Assembly: GCA_029939535.1 (NCBI GenBank)
Contig: JAOZST010000175.1
Location: 1 to 8,045, forward strand
Reading direction: 5' to 3'
Length of the DNA: 8,045 nucleotides
Source: NBML01 sp029939535
GTDB taxonomy: Bacteria; Desulfobacterota; Desulfobacteria; Desulfobacterales; Desulfobacteraceae
The notes beneath the pieces are model-generated. The model had not been told where the DNA came from. It worked only from the letters and a program-made list of their open reading frames with translations, and searched no databases. Of the stretch, positions 1 to 5,402 are shown piece by piece. The translations under genes and the position numbers were made by a program. The number at the start of each line of letters is the position of its first letter. The stretch's first letter is position 1.

Positions 1-67
1 AGGTCACAAGCAACCTGAAGGTCACAAGCAACCTGAAGGTCACAAGCAACCTGAAGGTCACAAGCAA
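1..67. repeat. 18-bp perfect tandem repeat, about 3.7 copies
   Basis: The unit AGGTCACAAGCAACCTGA repeats exactly at 1-18, 19-36 and 37-54. A fourth copy matches for 13 nt (55-67) and then diverges. The array runs into the left edge of the window, so its true copy number is unknown. The unit is a multiple of three, so expansion or contraction keeps any reading frame. Each unit contains a short inverted repeat (AGGT, 8-nt gap, ACCT) that could form a weak hairpin. The array lies just upstream of atpE, where the end of atpB is expected. Confidence 0.95.
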
Positions 68-118
68 GTCTTTTTACGGGAACTTGGAAGAAGCCCCGTT
101 ATTATTTATATTAATTAA
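2..118 (+). CDS. possible C-terminal tail of ATP synthase subunit a (partial)
   Basis: Frame 2 is open from the window edge to a TAA at 116-118. It reads as repeats of Pro-Glu-Gly-His-Lys-Gln followed by about 16 unrelated residues. In many bacteria atpB directly precedes atpE, and a hydrophilic, His/Lys-rich tail is a plausible end for a membrane protein. However, no conserved part of subunit a lies inside the window, so the identity rests on position alone. Frame 3 is also open, repeating Val-Thr-Ser-Asn-Leu-Lys, and stops at 132-134, just before the atpE start. Frame 1 is closed by TGA in every repeat. The whole stretch may instead be noncoding spacer. Confidence 0.3.
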   Translation, partial: GHKQPEGHKQPEGHKQPEGHKQVFLRELGRSPVIIYIN

Positions 119-131
119 TTGTAATAAGGAG
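98..131 (+). promoter_or_regulatory. A/T-rich leader and ribosome binding site of atpE
   Basis: An almost pure A/T stretch (98-125) leads into a strong Shine-Dalgarno AAGGAG at 126-131, seven nt before the ATG at 139. Subunit c is needed in about ten copies per enzyme, and in E. coli atpE an unstructured A/U-rich leader boosts translation. An analogous role here is inferred, not shown. Confidence 0.55.
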
Positions 132-138
132 TAAAAAC

Positions 139-408
139 ATGGAATTTCTAGTTGGTAGTGTATGGGCAGCAGGCCTTGCAATTGGTATCGCAGCATTTGG
201 TTGTGGCATTGGCCAGGGTTTGGGTCTTTCCGGTGCAATGAGCGGTATTTCAAGAAACCCTGAAGCAGCCGGTAAAATCCAGGTGAACATGCTGATTGGT
301 CTTGCAATGATCGAATCTCTCTGTATTTATGCATTGGTTGTTGCTCTTATTCTTATGTATGCTCATCCTGCTCTTAAAGGTGCTGTAGCAGCAATGGGCG
401 GCCATTAA
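139..408 (+). CDS. atpE: F-type ATP synthase subunit c
   Basis: This is the proteolipid whose ring forms the rotor of the membrane F0 sector. Each subunit carries one H+ or Na+ past subunit a. The 89 residues are of normal length and form a hairpin of two membrane helices (about 5-34 and 50-75). They are joined by the polar loop Arg39-Asn-Pro-Glu42, which contacts F1. The glycine-rich first helix contains GIGQG (23-27), and the second helix carries the ion-binding carboxylate Glu59 in IESLCIYAL. Gln26, Glu59, Ser60 and Tyr64 match side chains that build the Na+ site of the Ilyobacter tartaricus ring, although its Thr67 is Leu61 here. Deltaproteobacterial c subunits often share this pattern, so Na+ use is only suggested. 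Unusual cysteines occur at 22 and 62. A strong ribosome binding site at 126-131 supports the start. A terminator follows, so the F1 genes must lie elsewhere, as is common in this group. Confidence 0.97.
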   Translation: MEFLVGSVWAAGLAIGIAAFGCGIGQGLGLSGAMSGISRNPEAAGKIQVNMLIGLAMIESLCIYALVVALILMYAHPALKGAVAAMGGH

Positions 409-436
409 GATATATCATCAGGCCAAATAAGACTAT

Positions 437-478
437 AAAAAAGGGTGCAAGGCTGAAAGGTTCTGCACCCTTTTTTTT
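437..478 (+). terminator. intrinsic terminator after atpE
   Basis: GGGTGCA (443-449) pairs perfectly with TGCACCC (464-470) across a 14-nt loop. The stem is extended by the A-run 437-442 pairing with the T-run 471-478, which gives a classic Rho-independent terminator ending the atpE transcript. The flanking A and T runs mean it could work in both directions. It separates the ATP-synthase operon from the PilZ operon. Confidence 0.93.
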
Positions 479-496
479 GTTTTTGTATGATTTTTC

Positions 497-525
497 TTGC
501 CTGACCTTTTGGGGACTGGTATGTT
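497..525 (+). promoter_or_regulatory. candidate sigma-70 promoter for the PilZ-ParA operon
   Basis: TTGCCT (497-502) and TATGTT (520-525) are 17 nt apart. TGG directly precedes the second hexamer, giving the TGn of an extended -10 element. Each hexamer matches consensus at four of six bases. It lies downstream of the atpE terminator and about 70 nt before the pilZ start, where a promoter is needed. It was recognised by eye only. Confidence 0.35.
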
Positions 526-593
526 TTAAAAGGTTATGTGGTGATTATTATAAGTCAGGTACAAATAAAATTGTCCGGTTTGGGAGGTAGCCA

Positions 594-1040
594 ATGAAAA
601 ATGAGTCAATTGGGTTTCAGCCCATTTCTGAGGGAAAGGAATTTGGTGCGGAAAAAGAATCTGCGCAACAGGTTCGTCAATTATTTCGCATACCTGTATC
701 TGACAAAGAATTTATACAGGTAATTATCAGGAAACAAAAATATTTTGTATCAGATATCAGTCAAAAGGGAATTGGTTTCAGTATAGAAAGCCGGCTTGGT
801 TTTCAACACGGTGAAATCCTGACCAATTGTGAATTAAAACTGGCAGATAAGGCCAGGCTAAACAATTTGACCGGCAAGGTTATTCATTGTTCATCCACAG
901 AGCAAGGATCTTTGCAATATGGCATACAATGGATTAACCTGGGGAACAGGGAAAAGAAAACTCTGAAAGATATCCTTTCCCAGATGAAGTCGGGAGCTCT
1001 AAAAAGAAATGATAGAAAAATAACCAAGGCCCGAGAATAG
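594..1040 (+). CDS. PilZ-domain protein, predicted c-di-GMP receptor
   Basis: This 148-residue cytoplasmic protein is made mostly of one PilZ domain (about 24-120). PilZ domains bind cyclic di-GMP and change the activity of a partner, often in motility, exopolysaccharide or cell-surface behaviour. Both binding motifs are intact: RxxxR at Arg28-Arg32 (RQLFR), and D/NxSxxG at Asp54-Gly59 (DISQKG). A beta-rich body follows and ends near YGIQWINL (112-119). The C-terminal tail is basic and probably helical or disordered. The N-terminal 23 residues are polar and show no signal peptide or membrane helix. GGGAGG at 582-587, six nt before ATG, fixes the start. The next gene starts five nt after the stop, and an ATPase gene follows, so this receptor probably acts with those two products. 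The domain call is firm; the partner is inferred. Confidence 0.88.
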   Translation: MKNESIGFQPISEGKEFGAEKESAQQVRQLFRIPVSDKEFIQVIIRKQKYFVSDISQKGIGFSIESRLGFQHGEILTNCELKLADKARLNNLTGKVIHCSSTEQGSLQYGIQWINLGNREKKTLKDILSQMKSGALKRNDRKITKARE

Positions 1041-1045
1041 AAAAA

Positions 1046-1351
1046 ATGAGTAAAAAAAAAGATATTATGGACCACATTCTTGCAGGCAATGATGAAGAGA
1101 TTGCCAGCAGAACCAGGGAACTGGATTGTCTTATTTATCGCAGCGATGAAGAAGAACTGGAAAAAGAATCAGCCCGGAATAAGGAAAAATCCTGGAAAAT
1201 TTCAAAGGACAATGTCTCTGTTGAAATCTGGGAGAGCAGGGCCAAAATAAAGGTAAGACTTTCCCAGAGAACAGATAAGGATATTTCCATGGAGAGAATT
1301 GCCAGTATTGCAGTAGATGCTATTCTTGAGGAATTGAAAAAGGAGGGATAG
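1046..1351 (+). CDS. hypothetical 101-residue charged protein between pilZ and parA-like genes
   Basis: I do not recognise this family. The protein is very rich in Glu, Lys, Asp and Arg and has no signal peptide or membrane segment. Residues 1-48 look helical and charged, with an acidic run at about 34-40 and a single Cys at 28. Residues 50-75 alternate like two beta strands (NVSVEIW and KIKVRLSQR). Residues 80-101 form a probable amphipathic helix ending in LEELKKEG. The ribosome binding site is weak (GAG at 1033-1035), but the ATG lies five nt after the pilZ stop, so translation is probably coupled. No alternative upstream start exists, because an in-frame TAG lies at 1013-1015. The stop overlaps or abuts the next start. 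Its conserved-looking operon position suggests a real protein, perhaps an adaptor between its neighbours, but that is a guess. Confidence 0.8.
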   Translation: MSKKKDIMDHILAGNDEEIASRTRELDCLIYRSDEEELEKESARNKEKSWKISKDNVSVEIWESRAKIKVRLSQRTDKDISMERIASIAVDAILEELKKEG

Positions 1352-1356
1352 TGGTG
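1341..1356 (+). promoter_or_regulatory. ribosome binding site and double GTG start of the ParA-like gene
   Basis: A perfect AGGAGG (1341-1346) precedes two consecutive GTG codons at 1351 and 1354. Spacing is four nt to the first and seven to the second, so the second GTG is the better-spaced start. Using 1351 overlaps the upstream stop by one nt (TAGTG). The two proteins differ by one residue. Confidence 0.7.
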
Positions 1357-2394
1357 ATTATTGTCTGTCCGAAATGTGCCAGAAAGCATAAAGTAAATCC
1401 AGACATACTCAAATCCCATATTGATTCTGGAAAAAACGTTTCTGCAACCTGTAGATCCTGTAAGTATAAATTTCCAGTACACATGGACCAGTTAGCGGAT
1501 CAGCCTCCAGGGCCATCAAAGGAAAAACAACTGGGAAAGCAGCCAGTTGATACGCCCAAGATTGACAGGCCACAGGGTCGGCTGGTTGATCCAATGGCTG
1601 AAGACACCTCTGGTGAAAAAGAAGCCCAGGGAGAAGGGGCCAGAAAAATTTGTGTGACCCTCAGTAAAGGAGGGGTGGGAAAAACAACTACCTCGGTCAA
1701 CCTTGGGGCAGGCCTTGCACTTGCCGGATACAAGGTGCTGCTTGTGGATACAGATACCCAGGGGCAGTCCTCCTATATTCTGGGGAAAAAACCCAAGGCA
1801 GGTTTAACTGAACTCTTGACCAAGGAACTGGCCCAGGATGAATGTATTGTCAAGGCCAGAAAAAATCTTTGGCTTCTCAGTGGGGGCAAATCCCTTGCCG
1901 GGATGAAACGGATTATTGACAGGAAAAGTTTTGGCGCGGAATGGACTTTGGCTGAGGCCATGGAACCCCTTGAGCGCAGGTATGATTTTATACTAATCGA
2001 CACATCGCCTGGGTGGGACCAGCTCATCGTAAATGTATTGTTTTATGCTACTGAAGTGTTGGTGCCGGTGGCCCTGGAAGTCATGCCCCTGCATGGGCTT
2101 TCAGAATTTCTGAAAAGCCTTGGTTCCATACAGAAATATAGAAAAGAAATCAGTTTAAAATATATTGTACCCACTTTTCTGGATACCCGGATAAAAGGAC
2201 CCCAGCTTCTGTATTCCAAAATAAAAAAAATATACCCGGACTATGTCTGCCCACCCATCCGTTACAGTGAAACCCTGGCGGAAGCACCTTCCTTTGGTAA
2301 ATCAATTTTTGAGTTTGCACCGGGTTCCACTGCTTCGGCAGATTACAGAGAGCTTGTAAGAAAAGTGAGCATGAATGATACTGCCCTGATTTGA
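1351..2394 (+). CDS. ParA/MinD-family ATPase with N-terminal zinc ribbon
   Basis: This 347-residue protein joins two modules. Residues 1-45 hold a CPKC (Cys6, Cys9) and a CRSC (Cys34, Cys37), a zinc ribbon resembling the MJ0042-type finger domain. A Pro/Lys/Asp-rich linker runs to about residue 96. Residues 97-340 are a deviant-Walker ATPase. They contain KGGVGKTT with signature Lys106 and Lys111, the Walker A' segment VDTDTQGQ (132-139), and a Walker B FILIDTSPG (213-221) with Asp217. Such ATPases dimerise on ATP and position plasmids, chromosomes or protein complexes on the nucleoid or membrane. No ParB gene, parS-like site or MinD-type C-terminal membrane helix is visible, so plasmid or chromosome partition is unlikely to be its main job. 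It is last in an operon with a PilZ receptor, which suggests positioning or assembly of a c-di-GMP-controlled machine. The start is GTG at 1351, or more likely 1354. The family is certain; the cargo is unknown. Confidence 0.9.
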   Translation: MVIIVCPKCARKHKVNPDILKSHIDSGKNVSATCRSCKYKFPVHMDQLADQPPGPSKEKQLGKQPVDTPKIDRPQGRLVDPMAEDTSGEKEAQGEGARKICVTLSKGGVGKTTTSVNLGAGLALAGYKVLLVDTDTQGQSSYILGKKPKAGLTELLTKELAQDECIVKARKNLWLLSGGKSLAGMKRIIDRKSFGAEWTLAEAMEPLERRYDFILIDTSPGWDQLIVNVLFYATEVLVPVALEVMPLHGLSEFLKSLGSIQKYRKEISLKYIVPTFLDTRIKGPQLLYSKIKKIYPDYVCPPIRYSETLAEAPSFGKSIFEFAPGSTASADYRELVRKVSMNDTALI

Positions 2395-2454
2395 TCTAAT
2401 TGGTATAATCTAAATCAGGCCAATCTATGCTACTGCTATTTTTTCAAAGATTGG
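2385..2454. other. alternative inverted repeats between convergent operons
   Basis: CCTGATTT (2385-2392) is perfectly repeated in inverse at 2412-2419 with a 19-nt loop, and it overlaps the end of the ParA-like gene. CCAATCT (2420-2426) pairs with AGATTGG (2448-2454) across the end of the ACT-domain gene. CCAAT can alternatively pair with ATTGG (2399-2403). Neither stem is followed directly by a U-run on either strand, so these are weak candidates for transcript ends or 3'-end protection, not confirmed terminators. Confidence 0.3.
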
Positions 2455-2875
2455 ATATCTCCTGCCTGGAGACCACCTTTATTGAATTCTCAGCAAGGAT
2501 TTTCAGTGCTTTTTCATGATCATTAAACCTGAAGATCATGATGGCATTGCTGCCCTGGGAATTTGCACAGGCATACATATATTCAACATTGACATCCTGT
2601 TCGCTTAAAGGATCAAGAACCTTATTCAGTCCACCGGGTTCATCGCTGACTTCAACGGCAAGCACCTGGGTCTTTCCCACAGTAAATCCTTCTTTTTTTA
2701 ATGCAGATTCTGCTTTGTCGCTGTCATTGACAATGAGCCGTAATACTCCAAAATCTGTTGTATCCGCAAGGGACAAAGCCCTGATATTTACCCCGGCATC
2801 TCTGAGAATTGCAGTGACCTCAGCAAGTCGGCCTTCTTTATTCTCAACGAATATGGATATTTGTTCAGCTAACAT
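2444..2875 (-). CDS. tandem ACT-domain protein
   Basis: The 143-residue cytoplasmic protein consists of two ACT domains (about 4-68 and 72-137) and nothing else. ACT domains bind amino acids or similar small ligands, usually at a dimer interface. The ligand-loop glycines are visible in ENKEGRL (Gly15) and SDEPGGL (Gly81-82). Stand-alone two-ACT proteins of this type are often found beside phenylacetate-CoA ligase or other acyl-CoA genes, where they are taken to sense amino acids or regulate enzymes. Here the neighbour is a crotonase gene 29 nt upstream, and no ligase is in view. A strong ribosome binding site (AGGAG at 2883-2887, complement) lies seven nt before the ATG. The gene is last in the mutS operon and converges with the ParA-like gene. 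The ligand and target are unknown. Confidence 0.9.
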   Translation of the reverse strand: MLAEQISIFVENKEGRLAEVTAILRDAGVNIRALSLADTTDFGVLRLIVNDSDKAESALKKEGFTVGKTQVLAVEVSDEPGGLNKVLDPLSEQDVNVEYMYACANSQGSNAIMIFRFNDHEKALKILAENSIKVVSRQEISNL

Positions 2876-2904
2876 TATTGTTCTCCTCTAAAATTTAAGA
2901 GTTG

Positions 2905-3693
2905 CTATTTGATTTCTCCTTTGAACAAGGGCTTCCGTTTTTCCAGAAAGGCAGAAGTGCCTTCTTTGGCATCTTCACTGGTCATGGCCATGGCAAAACC
3001 GTCATTTTCAATCCTGCAGCCAATTTCCAGGTTTGTTGCGGTTCCATTCTGGATAACCTCTTTGGCAGCCCTTAAGGCTACTTTACCCTTGGAAGTTATA
3101 AGGCCTGCTGTCTTTAAAACTTCTTCCATCAGGTTTTCATGGGCGCAGACTTTATTAACAATTCCATATTCAAGGGCTTTGTCAGCTTTTATGTTTTTAC
3201 CGGTAAATATTAATTCCTTGGCCCTGTTATTTCCCACAATTCTGGCAAGGCGCTGGGTGCCACCAAATCCCGGGATCAGGCCTAAATTGATTTCAGGTAG
3301 TCCAAATATGGCTCTTTCCGAGGCATATATGAAATCACAGGCCAGGGCTGCTTCACTTCCTCCCCCCAGGGCAAAACCGTTTACAGCTGCAATGGCAGGG
3401 ATGGGAAGGTCTTCAATTTTTGAAAATACTTTCTGGCCTTTTCTGGAGAAAAATTTGGCTTGCAAAGGATTCATTTTTACCAATTCGGCAATATCGGCAC
3501 CTGCCACAAAGGCTTTATCCCCTTTACCTGTCAGGATAAGCACCCGGATATCCATATTTGCCCTTACCATATCAAGGGCAGTGTCCAGTTCGTCAAAAAG
3601 GGCATTGTTAAGGGCATTTAATGCCTTGGGCCGGTTAAAAAAAATAGTTGCAATATTGTTTTCCACCTCAAGAATAATGTTTTCAAAAGACAT
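2905..3693 (-). CDS. enoyl-CoA hydratase/crotonase family protein
   Basis: This 262-residue enzyme matches the usual length of crotonase-fold hydratases, which reversibly add water to trans-2-enoyl-CoA in fatty-acid, butyrate or amino-acid degradation. The oxyanion-hole segments are present: AGADI (64-68) and the Gly-rich GGGSEAALACD (110-120). Both catalytic glutamates are kept, Glu114 in that motif and Glu134 in FGLPEINLGLIPG (130-142). FGGTQRL (143-149) and the C-terminal SAFLEKRKP segment are also typical. With both acids present, hydratase/dehydratase activity (Crt-like, short-chain) is more likely than the isomerase, thioesterase or decarboxylase variants, but the substrate cannot be read from sequence alone. 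AGGAG at 3700-3704 (complement), six nt before ATG, supports the start. The gene lies 20 nt after the amidase stop and 29 nt before the ACT-domain gene. Cofactor-recycling partners such as thiolase or dehydrogenases are not in the window. Confidence 0.93.
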   Translation of the reverse strand: MSFENIILEVENNIATIFFNRPKALNALNNALFDELDTALDMVRANMDIRVLILTGKGDKAFVAGADIAELVKMNPLQAKFFSRKGQKVFSKIEDLPIPAIAAVNGFALGGGSEAALACDFIYASERAIFGLPEINLGLIPGFGGTQRLARIVGNNRAKELIFTGKNIKADKALEYGIVNKVCAHENLMEEVLKTAGLITSKGKVALRAAKEVIQNGTATNLEIGCRIENDGFAMAMTSEDAKEGTSAFLEKRKPLFKGEIK

Positions 3694-3713
3694 GGGTATC
3701 TCCTTTTTTTCAG

Positions 3714-5399
3714 TTATAATTGTCTTGGGTTAGTTGCGTTAATATATTTTTCAATCCCATTGGTAATTGAATTGCATATATCATTTCGATAGGACTGGGT
3801 CTGCAGTCTTTTGCATTCTGTTTTATTGCTTATAAAGGACGTTTCAATCAGAATGGAGGGCATTCTGGCACCCAGAAGAACATAAAAGGGTGCCTGCTTG
3901 ACACCTAGATCCTTTATTTTTGAATATTTTTTTTTCATGCCTTTTATGATGTTTTTGTGAACATCATTGGCAAGCCTGGTGGATTCTTCAATTTTGGCAT
4001 GTTTCATCAAATCGCTTAAAATGTATTCAAGGTCAGAAATATTTTTTTTGGAAGTTGCATTTTCCCGGGCTGCCACAGCAATAGCCTGGTCATCCGTTGC
4101 CAGGTTCAATATATAGGTTTCAAAACCTGCAAGTTTTTTGTTCTTGGCTGCATTGCAATGCAGGGAAATAAAAAGATCTGCCCGCTGGGTATTGGCAATG
4201 GCAGTCCGTTCTTCCAGGGTCAGTTTTTTGTCAGTGGAACGGGTCAGTAGAACGGTGCACTTGAGCCTTTTCCTGAGCTTTTCAGCAAGGGTTTTGGCCA
4301 GCTTTAGTACTATGTCTTTTTCCCATACCCCTTTGCAATAACCTGGAGCACCAGGGTCCGGGCCGCCATGGCCGGGATCAATTACTATCTTACTTACACC
4401 AAGGGCAAGTTGTCTGGCAATATCTGATGATTTTAAATTGTCCGTGGTGATCCTGGAGGTTTTTATTGGCGCCTTGGCAGTCCCTTTTGCAACAGGCTGC
4501 TGGTTCCTGGAGGCCAGGGCTCCGTTGGAACCTTTGCCCCATACGTCAATGATGATTCTAAAGGGATCTTTTAATGAAAAAATTTTATAATTTTCAAAGG
4601 ATTTGATATCCACCACCACCCGGACCGTATGGGCCAGGTATTGACCGGCCCGAGCCTGTTTTAACAGATCATCGTTGATGGGGGTATGTTCGGCAACCCC
4701 CTGGCCCAGCCTTGCATTTTCAATATCAATATACAGGCGTTGAAAGGGCTTGTTTATTGTTGGATCTTTTTTTAGAAGGCGATGGGAATAGTCACGTTCC
4801 CGGGATGCATTGACCACGATTCTGGTATATTCCGGATTGGACCAGAATCGTAATCCAGTCACCTGGGTATCGTCATTTTGCTCTTTTTTTATCAGGATTT
4901 CATTCCTGGTTTCATATTTTTTGGAACGAATGGGTTTAACAGCTTTGTTTATGGATTTTGGTTTTAAGGGCCTGGGATTAGCAGGGATGGATTTGAGGAG
5001 GGTCTTTGCCCTGTTGGTATAGGCACTGGACGGATATTTGTTTCTGATTCTGGCCAGAAGATCCAGGGCCTGGGACCTGTAGGCATTTTTGCCGGATAAT
5101 TTATATAATTTAAGATAGAGTTCTGATGCCTTGTACATGCCTGCAGGGGCCCAGGAATTTTTTGGATGGGTTTTGTAAATATTTTCATATCTGCTGATGC
5201 AGTTGAGCCATTCCGATGCCATCTGTTTTTTCAGGGTAGAATTCCTGAGTTTTTTATAGCAATTATCAGCTGCCATATATTTTTGTTTTGCTGAACTGCC
5301 CTGGGCTGTGACCGGAAATACTGATATACCAATGTTCAAGAAAAAAACCATGAACAGGATCAGGCAGGTGAATTGAGATTGTGGCCTAGGTTTTTTCAT
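3714..5399 (-). CDS. exported N-acetylmuramoyl-L-alanine amidase (AmiC-like, with AMIN domain)
   Basis: This zinc hydrolase cuts the bond between N-acetylmuramic acid and L-alanine in peptidoglycan, typically to split daughter cells. The 561 residues begin with a Sec signal peptide: basic MKKPR, a hydrophobic core at 11-30, and probable cleavage after VTA (30-32). A helical, tetratricopeptide-like segment follows (about 36-137). After a basic linker comes an AMIN domain (about 179-288) for septum or cell-wall targeting. The Amidase_3 catalytic domain spans about 335-553. Predicted zinc ligands are His344 (DPGHGG), Glu360 (WEKD) and His414 (SLHCNA), and Glu519 (ILIETSFISN) is the catalytic acid. 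The long helical insertion at about 440-490 resembles the autoinhibitory region of AmiB/AmiC, which needs an EnvC- or NlpD-type activator. The start lies only three nt after the mutS stop, in the same frame, with no good ribosome binding site, so translation is probably coupled to mutS. Confidence 0.93.
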   Translation of the reverse strand: MKKPRPQSQFTCLILFMVFFLNIGISVFPVTAQGSSAKQKYMAADNCYKKLRNSTLKKQMASEWLNCISRYENIYKTHPKNSWAPAGMYKASELYLKLYKLSGKNAYRSQALDLLARIRNKYPSSAYTNRAKTLLKSIPANPRPLKPKSINKAVKPIRSKKYETRNEILIKKEQNDDTQVTGLRFWSNPEYTRIVVNASRERDYSHRLLKKDPTINKPFQRLYIDIENARLGQGVAEHTPINDDLLKQARAGQYLAHTVRVVVDIKSFENYKIFSLKDPFRIIIDVWGKGSNGALASRNQQPVAKGTAKAPIKTSRITTDNLKSSDIARQLALGVSKIVIDPGHGGPDPGAPGYCKGVWEKDIVLKLAKTLAEKLRKRLKCTVLLTRSTDKKLTLEERTAIANTQRADLFISLHCNAAKNKKLAGFETYILNLATDDQAIAVAARENATSKKNISDLEYILSDLMKHAKIEESTRLANDVHKNIIKGMKKKYSKIKDLGVKQAPFYVLLGARMPSILIETSFISNKTECKRLQTQSYRNDICNSITNGIEKYINATNPRQL

Positions 5400-5402
5400 C
5401 TG

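Noticed and set aside
1..67. CRISPR array
   Set aside because: The copies are directly adjacent with no spacers and the unit is only 18 bp, so this is a simple tandem repeat.
1651..2394. Plasmid or chromosome partition locus (parAB)
   Set aside because: No ParB gene, centromere-like repeats, replication gene or other plasmid trait was seen, and the ATPase sits in an operon with a PilZ gene.
2909..3733. Long open frame of 274 codons on the plus strand opposite the crotonase gene
   Set aside because: The minus-strand frame has complete crotonase motifs and a good ribosome binding site. The opposite frame is low-complexity Ser/Ala/Leu-rich and is a mirror of codon bias.
3714..3743. Possible minus-strand promoter (TTAACG, 17 nt, TTATAA) before the crotonase gene
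   Set aside because: The -35 match is poor and the sequence lies in the A/T-rich end of the amidase gene, so chance similarity is likely.
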